This document shows, piece by piece, positions 1-12,700 of a stretch of DNA of 64,000 bases. Origin of the DNA: Liolophura sinensis (lineage: Eukaryota > Mollusca > Polyplacophora > Chitonida > Chitonidae); assembly GCF_032854445.1 (NCBI RefSeq), contig NC_088304.1, positions 8,443,704 to 8,507,703 on the forward strand, written 5' to 3'. The first letter of the stretch is position 1. Each line of letters opens with the position of its first letter. A program made the translations under genes and the position numbers. The notes under the pieces were generated by a model that had not been told where the DNA came from, made no database searches, and worked only from the letters and a program-made list of their open reading frames with translations.

Positions 1-910
1 GATTATCATCGAACCGTTAGTGTGTGAGAGTGACTTTTATTATACGGATCCATAACCAGTATTCCAAAGTATGTCAAAGATTTCCATTTTCGAAAACAGG
101 GTATCTATATTCCAAAAGCATTCAATGTGGAACATTTATTGTGTCTTTACAATTACAAATTTGGCAAAGCTTTTGGATAACTCAGTGGGCCAGCTGTTGG
201 GATTGACAACGAGATGTTTGAATAAGGATATTACATGATCAGTGTTCAATGCTAGCTGGGGAAATGGAGATACCTAGGGTTTGACAACACCACCCTGTGC
301 AAATCATTTGCATGGTGCTTTTTTTTTGTGTGTCCTTTTTAGATATACAGTTTGAATCAAAAACCTAAATGCAACAGAGACATATTATCAGTCATGCAAA
401 TTAGGTATTAAAATATACGTGTATATGGTTGAAAGAGTCAGAGTGTGTTTGCGATCATTGTGATATGGCATAGAGTCCAGAAATAAGGAAGGCCATCATT
501 GAAAATATGTAGTGTTCCTGTAACTTGACCAGCCCTACTAAAATATGACCTACTATTCAAAATTTTATTCAAATTTTGGTAAAAGTTTTATTTTTTTTTT
601 CTCATGGTTATGTTTCTTAAAATCCCTACTGTTTTCATGGGTCAGAATAATAAGAAAAAGATTCTCTGCAGACCTATCTTTTTTCTTTTGATAAGTTGTG
701 CCCAACAAAGGTTTTTTTTAAGATGGCCTACAATAATTTTTATAGGGAATGCCTTCATGTGGAATCGAGCTAACCACTTTGTTACAATGTCATGACAACA
801 GCTCTTTGTTAAGTATGGTATAAAGATATATTTATAAGTTAACAACAGGTGTTGTGGTGATGGTAGTTACTGTGTGAATGCTATTTCAAATTTTTCACCT
901 TCATTTGCTT

Positions 911-1222
911 GTAGGCCGCATCAGTGGCCTAATAGTTAGAGAGCCTGCCTTGAAGTCAGGAGACCTCGGGATCAAACCCAGGTTCGACGTTTTGCGGCCT
1001 GGCTTAGTGCTCAAGGAAACAGGATTGGTTGGCTCGGTGTAATGTGACTGGGTGGGGTGTCATACATGATACTTCAGTGGCGGCAGCACTTTGGCAGTAT
1101 GGACTTGCCCTGCCACAAGAAGACACATTATATGTTCACTCACCTATAGAATCTTCGTGATCATATGACTGATATTGTTAAGTGTGATGTAAAATCCCAA
1201 GTATTCATTCATTCATTCATTG
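911..1222 (+). mobile_element. SINE family 2 copy, full length
   Basis: A tRNA-like head (GCCGCATCAGTGGCCTAATA, then GGGATCAAACCCAGGTTCGA) is followed by a body with TGATACTTCAGTGGCGGCAG, ending in (ATTC)n. Other copies: 9288-9606, 45551-45906, and partial 23380-23540. Confidence 0.75.
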
Positions 1223-1948
1223 GCTTGGAAGTATGTGAAAAGAATTGGAAATATTAGAGATCTTGTAGTGTAGAACAGGGGCAGATAACTGCATCAAGGG
1301 CACATTTCGTAGTCTGAAACAAATTCTAGGTCTGATATGTGGTGAATTTTTATTCATGGTTGTATAAATACATTTATATTGTTGAAATGGAGGCAAGGAT
1401 GATATAATAATAAGGAAATTTATCTTGAGAGTTCTGTTTTAGTTGCACTATAATGTTCATAAATCTGATCAAGGACAAGAAGGTTATGAACTCTGGTTCA
1501 CCTGCAAGAAGATCCCCATGATGGAAACCTCCTTTTTTGTAAGCAGTAGACCTGGCTTCGATTCTGCTGCTGGGGTGAGATGTTCCATCTGGTATCCTTG
1601 GTATGGAATTCAAATTTTAGCAGCAGTAAATATACAAAAATAATCATGCATCAGACAAATTCTGGTTTCATTGTACAGCAACAGTCGCATGCAAGATGTG
1701 TGAATTTCTGTATCCTTCAGTCTATGGCAGATGGATCTGTTGACTTTGTTATCTCCCACTGTTAGGCTGTTGGCAACAATGACGTCACCAAAACGATTCA
1801 TCAACACATCAGCCATCTGTGTTTTGATTGGTGGGACTTCTGCTCAATACATTCATTTTCTGGCTATTCGTTAAGAGTCTAGACATGTATGGTCAGTCTC
1901 GTCCAATATAATGGTTACGGACTTCTGCCATCTTGTCAATGAGTAACC

Positions 1949-2212
1949 GGGGGCCTCCGTGGCTCAGTCGGTTAGCGCGCTAGCGCAGCGTAATGACCCA
2001 GGAGCCTCTCACCAATGCGGTCGCTGTGAGTTCAAGTCTAGCTAATGCTGGCTTCCTCTCCAGCCATAAGTGGGAAAGTCTGCCAGCAATCTGCGGATGG
2101 TCGTGGGTTTTCCCCGGGCTGTGCCCGGTTTCCACCCACCATAATGCTGACTGCCGTCGTATAAGTGAAATATTCTTGAGTATGGCGTAAAAAACCAATC
2201 AAAAAAAACAAT
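1949..2212 (+). mobile_element. SINE family 1 copy, full length
   Basis: tRNA-derived head GGGGCCTCCGTGGCTCAGTC with an A-box-like TGGCTCAGTCGG and a B-box-like GAGTTCAAGTC. Body GGGTTTTCCCCGGGCTGTGC; 3' end GTATAAGTGAAATATTCTTG and an A-rich tail. This is the most common repeat in the window. Confidence 0.85.
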
Positions 2213-2766
2213 AATAATTTGTCGGCCTTAAGACTGATATGTTTAAAAACAGATACCATTGTGATATCTTACAGACTTGTATGATCGCCACGTTGAAAGA
2301 AAAGTTAGAAGCAGTGTTAAGCCCCAAGTAAAACTACATGTAGGCAGACATTAAATGTACACAATTCGTCCAACATACTGTTCGAATTCACTTCTGCAAG
2401 GCTTAATAACTTGTTCAGATAACCTTTTCCATCACTATCCATTCATACATGTGTGTTTGACAGTTATTCACATGGGTAACTTGTGGGTCATTTGTTCTTT
2501 CCTTTATTACGTCGCAATTATCGCTGTTCATTAAACATATGTGAGGTACACACGCAGTGCAACATCAGTTCTACTGTCATTTGGACCATCTGTGTAGCTT
2601 GACCTTGAGTCTCCCATTGTTAGCATGCAAGGTGTGGAATTTCTCCTCCGCTCTCACTGCTGTTGGGACAGGCTACAGTAAGATGTCAACGATGATAATG
2701 TGGTCGTTTGTTCAGTCTAATGTTCATTGATATTCATTTGTTTTGTGATGTACATATATGTATGTC

Positions 2767-2900
2767 ACATGGGAAAGTTTGTCAGTAGCTTGCCAAAGGT
2801 CAGTGGTTTACCCCAGGCACTCCAGTTTCCTCCAATGCCCATAAAACTGACTTCCATCTTACAAGGGAAAATTATTGAGTATGGCGTTAAAACAACTGCC
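2767..2900 (+). mobile_element. SINE family 1 fragment, old
   Basis: Diverged 3' half: CACATGGGAAAGTTTGTCAG, a GTTTACCCCAGGCACTCCAG analogue of the body, ending TTATTGAGTATGGCGTTAAA. Confidence 0.5.
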
Positions 2901-5334
2901 TGCTGTTTCATGGCTTCTGAAGTTTTTAACAAATTTTAATGCCTTTTTCAGATGTTATGTAATTATTATTCCTCTACAGGCATATCAAATTTTAGAATGA
3001 TGCATTGATTGGTTCTTGAATAGAAAAGGTTTAAAGGTTTGGTTCTAAATCCAAAATGACTTTCAAACTAAGTAAACATTTGTTTATTTGACAGGATAAA
3101 AATCAGAGAGATTTTGTTACGAATACTTCTAGTTTATTTTCTTAAAATTGTTAAAGCTAGCCTTATACAATAGCACAATATAAGTACCTAATACAGAGGA
3201 TTGACAGATTCAATACTTTCTTAATAGGGCACATGCAGTTACATGTACAAGTAAGTTTGTTTTTCAAGGAATACTCAAAAACAAGGGAAAGAAAAACAGT
3301 ACAATAAAATACATCTATGTAAGCATGGTGTATCAATGATGCACACTTTTAAAAACTTGACCTTAATATTTGTAGTCGGTCTTAGCAAATTTGCCAAGAT
3401 CAGTTCCAGAAATATATTTATGAGTTTAATTGCCATTTTCCCCTGCTAAGAAATATAAAGATGTACAATATATACTTAGAAATAACAATAACAATACAGT
3501 GTATATGGTAATATATGCATTTGAATATAAACAAACTGCAGTTTTTGCGTGTCGCATCATTACGACAAGTCAAAAGAGCAAAATGATATTGCTGCTGTAG
3601 GGCAATATTTGTATTCTGATGAAAGTACCTGAAAATATTATAATTTTGTAATATCTGACGCACAAACTCTCACAGGTACATAATTCAAAGTATTAATGCG
3701 ATTCCATGTTATTACGTTTCTATATTTTGTATAAGCCTACTACCACATGGCAACAATGGTGGACTGACCAGAACATGCCATGAAGCAGCATGACTGCTGT
3801 AGCCGTCTGAACATTTTGGTAGGACTTTACATGTACGGGCATGTACATCGTAATATGCACGTGTTGATGAATTGAGCAAATGTTAGATAGGATTTACATG
3901 TGTAACGCTGCTACATTCCGTAAGAACAGAAAAAATGATGGGGAATTATCACTTTGGTAAATATGCCATCAAATATAAGGGAAATACACGTATTTTTGAG
4001 ATCACAGATCAAACTGCGATCATAGGAATAAATACAATAGATTACAAAACATGGTGTAGAATATAAAATATGGTGTAGAATATAAGTTAAATCAGCAGAC
4101 AAACTTAACTTACACATAGAAATAATGAACTATTTGCCTCGTTTTTACAGTTCAACCTTTTTCTCAATCTGATTTATTAACGTGTCTGACCTAAACTTGT
4201 GTCCATGACTATAGTTAATCATGCCTGATTTTGAGAGCCCTACTGATCTTAATTAGGCATTTGAAATGTGTTAGAAATAATGATGAAATCCTACTGGACC
4301 TTTATTGTGATCTTTATTGCCTCTAAAATTAATAGGGCACATGCAGTAAGCTTTTCTAAAATTTTCATATTTTAAAAGGTGAAATTAGAGATCACAGATT
4401 TACACAATTGTATATAAAATGTAAGAACATTTCCAATATGCTTTTCCATTTGAAAGGCCAGAGGAAAAAAATCACAAATTTACACACAAACACATCACTA
4501 AAAATCACTATAAATATAACCCACACAGAATAAGATTTAATATTTTTATGAGTTCCCTAAAATTAACTGGAGACATTTTGGCCAACTATGTGACGCTCAG
4601 AAAAGGAGCAGTAATCTCCCTTTGATTCACAGCTCCTTTGATCTGTTTTTATATACTGTAAAAGCAATCTTGCTTAGGGATGCAATGTGATTGACTGTCA
4701 AAATATTTAATGCATGCTACATGTTGACACCTAGTTTAAGCCATATTCTTGTGCTTGTAGCAATACTGCCATGTTAGTATAAACAAAAATGACAGGGGCC
4801 CCTGAACCAAGGGGACATAACCACACTTTTTCAGCACCTAACCCTGGATACAGATTTATGGTTATTAATACAACATACTGGTACACGCACATACTTGGCT
4901 AAAGAGCATACTGTACAATACACATACATAAAGTAGTCACAATCATTCAAATATTACATTTGGTAAATAAATGCATACAACGTAACTTGAACATAGGTTT
5001 CAATAAAGTCAAGTCAATAAAGTCGATTATGCTTAGTCTCCTGAATAGGGGAGTTTCAAGTTCAAACTCTTTTATCAATAAAGATAGAAAAAGTCTCACT
5101 GCATCATGTGACCTGTCAAAAATGCTAGGCAACTACTTTTGACCACATCTACTATGACATGGGCATTCGAAAAAAGTTTCATAAAAAGTCCTTTAGACGA
5201 AAGGTGGAGAAAACTGAGGTGCTGACCACAGACTGGTAAATTAAGGTAAAGAAAGGTTGTGTAACACTTTTCACAAGTCACATGACACAGTAGGACTGTT
5301 TTTACCTTTGACGGCAAAACTCCCCTATTACAAA

Positions 5335-5402
5335 GAATGAATGAATGATTATGGCTTAACGCCACACTGGCAATATATCAGCCATATTACGGCGAGGAAT
5401 TA
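5335..5402 (-). mobile_element. Third SINE-like tail fragment
   Basis: GAATGAATGAATGATTATGG, then TTAACGCCACACTGGCAATA and CAGCCATATTACGGCG. It resembles the tail of another mollusc SINE family; only about 65 bp remain. Confidence 0.4.
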
Positions 5403-6649
5403 CAAAGAGATGCCTACTGCGAATGTTTGCATGCTCCCTGAGTACTAGATAGGCAATCATGGTTGCAAAAAACGGCAAGGCTCTGCATAGATCTTATGCT
5501 GGACAAGATTTTACATTTTCTTCTGATTAATGTTTGAAGGCAAAGTACTCATCGGAGTCCACTTCTATATAGGTTAATAATACCTATACTTCCATAGTAT
5601 CCTAATTCTTCAAACCACCTCTGCCACCAATATTTTGAAACACTCTGAAAGAACCTAACGAGAATAGAGAAATAAGATCACAGTTTTATAAAGCTTGCAT
5701 CTTCAATGACACAACCAAATCATTTTCATAATAAATGTATGCATAAATTCAAAAAACGGAAATGCCTTTATGAAAAATGATACTTCTACAATGTCCCAAC
5801 ATTAACCAATACGTATGTGTGCACAGTATACATGCCAGATCTGGCAGGCTCCTATGCATTCACAAACAACAACCAGTTTCTAATATTTAAATTGTATACA
5901 GCTGACATCTGTACATCTGCTGATATTCCAGATTATATTCACAGTAATCAAATATCCAAAACAACACAATGAGAAATATCATCAACTTTACGATTTACGC
6001 ATTTCTTTGTAGACTCTCTTCACCACAGACCATTCTAATTTTTCAATTTAACCACATGTACATGTATGCTCAGTGGGTTTTCTGATACTAATGCAACCAA
6101 TGTGACCAATGAATGATCCAAAATGAAACTAAGTCCTTAGTGGAAGATTACAAAGTTTCATTGGTTGAAGAAAGATGTGCCTCTTCATGATTAACACAGA
6201 TTGCATATTGTAGCAAATACCTTTAAAAATTGATTTACATATACAGAAGAATACTGAATTTTATAACTTTACATCATCTTCAGCATCTACGGGTGAAAAT
6301 TTTACAAAATTGTACATTGGAATCCCTGACTGCACTGAATATAACATGTACCCTCATTTGTAAAACTTTCTTTTACAAAATGTAAAACTTCTTTTTTTTT
6401 TTTTCTTCAATATTTAACAAATACAACTCCAAACCAGAAAGTCACATGGCCAGTTAACATATCAACTCTATTCTTACATTTATCCATAGGACAAACTAGA
6501 ACTTTACTCACAATTGGTCAGAAGGTTACTGAGCGCTGAATTACTCTCAATATTCATGGAAAACATCTAAAAAATATACATAGAGAATCACACTGAAGTT
6601 GTCAGATCATGCTCTTTTCATGTGACCTTTGTATTCACCTCAGACACGT

Positions 6650-6788
6650 TTAGGATGACTGAGCTAACATACGAATCTCTTCAGCTAATATCTTGGTAAT
6701 CTGCATTGCTTTCTCGGCCTGGGGTCCCCCAATCTGTTCTAGAGCCAGTCCTGCCGCATCACGTACAGACGATATCACATCATTACGC
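6650..6788 (-). CDS. TIRH-A coding exon 9 (last HEAT unit and stop)
   Basis: 139 nt including TAA at 6650-6652; acceptor ATATTTTCAG. It encodes RNDVISSVRDAAGLALEQIG and a short helical tail ending QSS. The TIRH-B last exon is also 139 nt. Confidence 0.94.
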
Positions 6789-9700
6789 CTGAAAATATAG
6801 TTCAATACGATTATATACATACATGTTTATATTAATTCATCAATTTGATGAATTTGATCAAAGCCTCACTCAAGAATTTTTCACATATGAGATTTTCTTT
6901 TTTTTTTTTTTTTTTTTGATTGGTGTTTTACGCCGTACTCAAGAATATTTCACTTATACGATGGCGGCCAGCATTATGGTGGGTGGAAACCGGGCACAGC
7001 CCGGGGGAAACCCACGACCATCTGCAGGTTGCTACCAGACCTTACGGCCAGAGAGGAAGCCAGCATGAGCTGGACTTGAACTCACAGCGACCGCATTGGT
7101 GAGAGGCTCCTGGGTCATTACGCTGCGCTAGCGCGCTAACCGACTGAGCCACAGAGGCCCCTTCACATATGAGACGGCAGTCACTTGTATGCCTGGGGTA
7201 AACCACCAACTTTTGGCAAGAGTAATTAGAGAACGGTTGTATGTACATAAACATAACATATATGAACAAGTATTTGGAAATACATGTACCATATATGGAG
7301 AAGTACATACCAAATATGGACGAGTCTTGGGACAGCATGCTCCGCCTTCAATCTCCCCAGGGCGATGCATCCAGCCTCCCGTACCAGACGATCCTTGTCA
7401 TTCAGCGTCTTCATCAGCTTCTTCAGTGTCTGTTTGTCCTGTGCCCCCGTCTTGGCCAGCGACACAGCGGCCACGGTTCTCACGTTGGGCTCATGGTCAT
7501 CCAGCAGATCTTTCAACGCATCTATCACAGCCAGACTCTTGAATTTACCTGTCAATAAAACTCTCAAATATCAGTTGATTTAAACTTGGCAGCTATATCT
7601 CCAAATAAAGCCTAGAAATTAAATACTAGATCATACTCAGCAAGTCACAAATGGAGAGGACATAAGCCAGCAAGACCTGGACTTGAATTCACAGTAAGCA
7701 TCTGGGTGAGACGTTCCTGAGTCACTTTTCTGCGCTAGCGTGCTCAATATACCCGCACACATGTGTATTTAAATAAGTTAGAATATTTAGAAGAAAAAAA
7801 AAGTTATACATGCACATCTCCACTATCACAAATGTAACCACGTTTCATCCGAGTCAATTCTTCTTATTCTCTATAACTCTCTGAAGGCGTTTCTGAACTG
7901 CACTATGTAATTTTTAAAAATGGAAACAAAAATAGAATATATACAGTTGATGACTAAGCTTAATGATGTTCTTACTCAAGTTTTCAATGGCCTCAACCCT
8001 CACAGAAGACTCCATGTCAAACACCTCCCTCATGGCGTAACTCTCCCTTGCCTGATCCTCCAGACGGACCCACAAGGGGCACAGCATTCCGTCAACAGTG
8101 CAGAAACCTGAAAATGGGTGGTGACAAAATCAGACGTACACAATGAGACACCAATGCCTTTCCCACCATAACAAACAAATAAAGGGTATTGCACAGTACT
8201 TACTTATATTTTGACACTATCACGGTTTTGTGTTGGCCCTGTGTGTTTTTGGCTGTAGGTTTTCAAAGACTGGTATGTATTGTATAATGACATCATACAT
8301 TAATCTAAATGACCTGAAATTTTGCCCACAAAGTGCATTTTTAGAGGCAAACAAATGTCACAAATTTCACATTGTAATATCCTCCTATGTTCCAAAACAC
8401 CTTTTTCTAAACTCAATACAACTCTCAGAATCAGGAAAAAAGGGCAAGATAGTCCTGGACGAAATTTATGGTCATTTAAGATATGTCTTGAATCCTACAG
8501 CATGATGTAGTGATGTTAAAAGTTGACTGAACATGTACAGCATTAATACATAATCCTGCTGAGCTCTGATTGATCAATCATACGATCATAAAACAATGAA
8601 GATCCTTTTAAGACATCAATGCATCTAGGTGTGAAATATCAAAATGTAAGTAGCAATGTCTAACATGAGAAATACCACTTTTATCAGAGGAGAAAATCCT
8701 GACTCTCTGAAACAGGAAGAAAGTACATCATAATCATGGGAGAAATTTCATGCTGTTTTTATTACCCTAATAGAAGTTGTAACTCACTGATGAAATAGTC
8801 TTTCAGTAACAGATTGTCTTCCTCCACCTCCATTTCCCTGCGGACCAAATTCATGAGCCAGAGTTGGTCTGATTCACTGTACATCTCATCCAGCTCTGCT
8901 CGGTACTCTTCCCGGACACGGTCAACAAATCTACAACAGGGTAAATCTGCAAGACAAGGCTAATACACTGCCCTCTCACACCAAATCTGCCAACCAGCAG
9001 ATCAAGCACTTGTACATGTATGATGGATAGTTGATCTTGTCCAGTTTGTGCTTGTTACTCTTCCCTGACATGCTCATCAAAATCTACATTTTCAAATGCA
9101 AGGATGCGTGACCAGACTTACAAAATATGCTACCCTATTCTCCACCCTGACAGGTTTTCCCTCAAATCAAGCCTGCCAGTCAGCAGAGATAAAGCTATAC
9201 CATAGATGTCATCCAGATTTGCTTGGTAATCTTTATTCTGTGATGTGCTCAATAAAATTACACAACGTAATTGTATGTATAACTGGAGCTTAAAGTCATA
9301 CATGACAATTTTTCAGTCATATGACAATAAGGATTCATTAGGCGTGTGTACACATACTGTGTCCTCTTGTGGCAGGGCGAGCCCATGCTGCCAAAGCGCT
9401 GCCACCACTGGAGCATCATGCCAAAGACACCAGACATGACACCCAATCCAGTCACACTATACTGACACTGGGCCAATCTGTCATATTTCCTTGTTCTAAT
9501 ATGGCAAGAACTGGTTTTTAAGTCTTTGGGAGAACCGAACAGTGGTTTGATCCTGAGGTTTTCCGACTTTGAGGCGAACACTTTACCTATTAGGCCACCA
9601 AAGCGATCATATCTCAACGACCAGACTGAGAAAATACCCTACCCTCATCAACAGCACTGGCATGAACTTCCCCCTCATCACAGGTCAAATGCCAGATCTC

Positions 9701-12700
9701 TCTCTACATCTTGTCTAGTTCTGCCTGATACTATTCCCGGACATCTTCAACAAACTTACACAGCAAAGATACGTCTGTAAGACTAAGCCATCAGACCCGC
9801 AAGCTGACTTTACTACTTATAGACTGAATCTTAACTTGTGGTGTAATCCCTAACCTTATTTTTTAATTTTGTCGTGAAAGTCCAAGACAACACAAAGTAT
9901 AGCCATAATTCTTCAACCTTTTCGCATCTTCCCAAGGTGTTGATTCAAGCATATTCTAAAAACATTATTTCGTTAAAATTTTACTTATTGTGACACTCTG
10001 AAATTGTCCAATCCAACTAATCTAATTTTGTCTCCAAAATCAAATTATAAAGGTGCATAAATTACACTGAAAGTTGCTCTATCATATGTGAAAAGGTTGA
10101 GGAATTAGGGTAAAATTAAAATTCGTAATTTATCATTTATTATATCGCGCAGTCAACTGTTTAGAGGTCATAACTAAGTCTGAGTTTGCTTGGCCTAATT
10201 GGTCAAAAACGGCTGAATCGCCTAATTGGTCAAAAACTGCTGATTTGCCTAATTGGTCAAAAACTGCTGATTTGCCTCATAGGTCAAAAACTGCTGATTC
10301 TCCTAATTGGTCAAAAACTGCTGATTCACCTACTTGGTCAAAACCTGCTGATTCACAAAACTGGATGTTGTTTCCAATATAACTCTGACTCTGAACATTA
10401 CAGGGCAAACACTTTACCATGCAATACTCTCTACATCATCGATACACAATGACTATCATTTTCACAAAACATCCAAATGGCAGGCAGACTAATTCACAGT
10501 TTCGGAGCAAGTTACTCATACATGTGTGCTGAAATCTTACTCATTGTAATCCACATTTTGTTTTTGTCCAAAGTGCTGTTGCCAGAATTTGTCTGGCATC
10601 TGTTCCTGGCTCTGCGTCAGTTCCACTCGCTCCGCTAATGCATTAGACTTGGTGTAGAACTGGTATCTTGTGGTTTGTCTCTTCAATGGAGGTTTCTCTT
10701 TGTCTACAGGAACACACACAAAAAAAATCATATTTATAAAGCATGTCATATGTGTAAATCAGAGATAAGGAGTTTCGAACATCAAAATACATTTGTCATG
10801 GCAGATAATGCAATCAGAATTGGTTTCATAACGACAGTACATGTAAGGTGTAAACCACAGTAAAAACTATGGTGTAAACTACAGTAAAAACTACATGTAC
10901 GGTGTAAACCACAGTAAATACTATGGTGTAAACTACAGTAAAAACTACATGTACGGCGCAAACCACAGTAAAAAGTACATGTATGGTATAAACCGGTGTA
11001 AACCACTGTAAAAACAACGTGTATGGTGTAAACCAAAGTCAAAACTACATGTATGGTGTAAACCAGAGCAAAAACTACAGGTAACCACAACAAAAAACTA
11101 TGGTGTAAACCACAGTAAAGACTATGGTGTAAACCACAGAAAAAACTACGGTGTAAACCACTGTAAAAACTGTGGTAATACCGTAAACCACAGTGCAAGC
11201 TGGGTGCAATGTGCACACCAGGGTAAAATGTGCAAACCATGGCAAATGTGCAAACCATGGTAAATGTGCAGACCATGGTAAAATGTGCAAAACATGGCAA
11301 AATTGTGCAAACTATGGTAAACTGCACCAACCACGGTACACAATATCATGCAAAATCACAGTATAAAATATGATGTAAACGACCTTGCAAACCATGGCAC
11401 AATAGTGCAAATACAGTACACATTATGATGGACACGAAAAAAACGATGGTGCAGTAAACGCTTTTTCACTATGTTGCAAATCACAGTACAAACTACATCA
11501 GGGGTTCATACATGTCGACTTTAGGCCCCGGTATTCTGTGGTAAAATTCAGTTGAAAACGGAAAATTGAGGTAAAAAAACTCTATTTTTCTGGTACAAAT
11601 ACTCAAATTTTTAGATAAAAACTGAATTGCATTTGAAAATAGATGTGTAGGGAAAAGCGATCGACTTCAATCGCCAACGGCTGCATCCATCCATGGCAAG
11701 CTGAAGTGGTCATGCATGTATCTGCTGTAATTAAATTAAAAATTACTGGTCGCTAAAGCAGAATTAAGCTCCGCTTTAAAAATATCACTAAGCTACATGT
11801 ATAGTCGGTGTTTGAAATATAAACAAACTCAATCCAGGTCAGAAAAAAACTCCATTTTGAGTTTCCGGTTGTAAAAATTTGGACTTCTATGAATCCCTGT
11901 ACATGAATACTTTGAACACTAACCACACTGAACAGCACCAACGACAGGAGCACTATTTGGTACAAATGGCAGTACAAACTATGGTGCAAATTACAGAACA
12001 ACGTATGGTACAAATCACAGAACAAAGTACTAGTATGGTACAAATCACAGAGAAAGGTATGGTGCAAATCACAGAGAAAAGTATGGTACAAATCACAGTA
12101 AAAAGTATGATACAAATCACAGAAAAAAGTATGGTACAAATCACAGCACAAAGTATGATACAAATCACAGAAAAAACTAAGATGTAACCCACACAAAACC
12201 TTAAACTTCTTCACTTTTTATAATTTGATTTGTGTTAAACACAATGAAGAATTTTTTTACTTATATATTCCTAGTATTGTATTAACGGCAGTTTTATGAG
12301 TCGAGGAAACTGAAGCAGCTTCAGTAAATCCCTGACCTTTGCAAGGTCTTGCAAATGTTGCTGAGAGCCATACAGAATACATGCTGGTGAAGCCATAAGC
12401 ACCTTAACTACAGTACAAGTATCAGGGTTCACACAGGTGATGAGAAAATGAGTTCCAGGACTTTTCAGGAGTTACAAGATTAAATTCAAGCACCTGTCAG
12501 AATTCAAAACTGAAGCGACATATGTTGCATGTCACAATCACACAAAGACCCCCAGTCCGCGGACATCACCTACACCCCATTCATAACGATGTGTGTGAAT
12601 GACATTGTTGTCCCTCGCCATTTTGGAATGACCACCATGCCGGCAACTCTAAACTCAGTTTGTCTACAATAGTTGGGCTTTTGTTCACCTCCAACACGAG

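Larger units (their letters stand above)
1..6649. other. Non-coding 3' flank of TIRH-A
   Basis: No supported exon. It holds SINE pieces at 911-1222, 1949-2212, 2767-2900 and 5335-5402, and A- or T-rich unique sequence between. The 3' UTR of TIRH-A must begin at 6649, but no convincing AATAAA follows within the first 1.3 kb on the minus strand. Confidence 0.5.

Noticed and set aside
1610-1816. 68-codon minus-strand ORF (MADVLMNRFGDVIVANS)
   Set aside because: Looks protein-like in part, but parts of its sequence recur near 2600 (TCTCCCATTGTTAGC), suggesting an old repeat.
1949-2025. tRNA gene
   Set aside because: A and B box-like motifs are present, but the cloverleaf is imperfect and the segment is the head of a SINE with many copies.
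7042-7338. 98-codon frame next to a HEAT exon
   Set aside because: It consists of a SINE copy read through into flanking intron.
10782-11330. 182-codon open frame on the minus strand
   Set aside because: It is a minisatellite read through; the repeated V-Y-T-I-V-F units mirror the DNA unit and other frames are equally open.
11753-12214. 153-codon Cys/His/Tyr-rich frame on the minus strand
   Set aside because: Artefact of the 24-bp array; no start context or splice support, and both strands are open.
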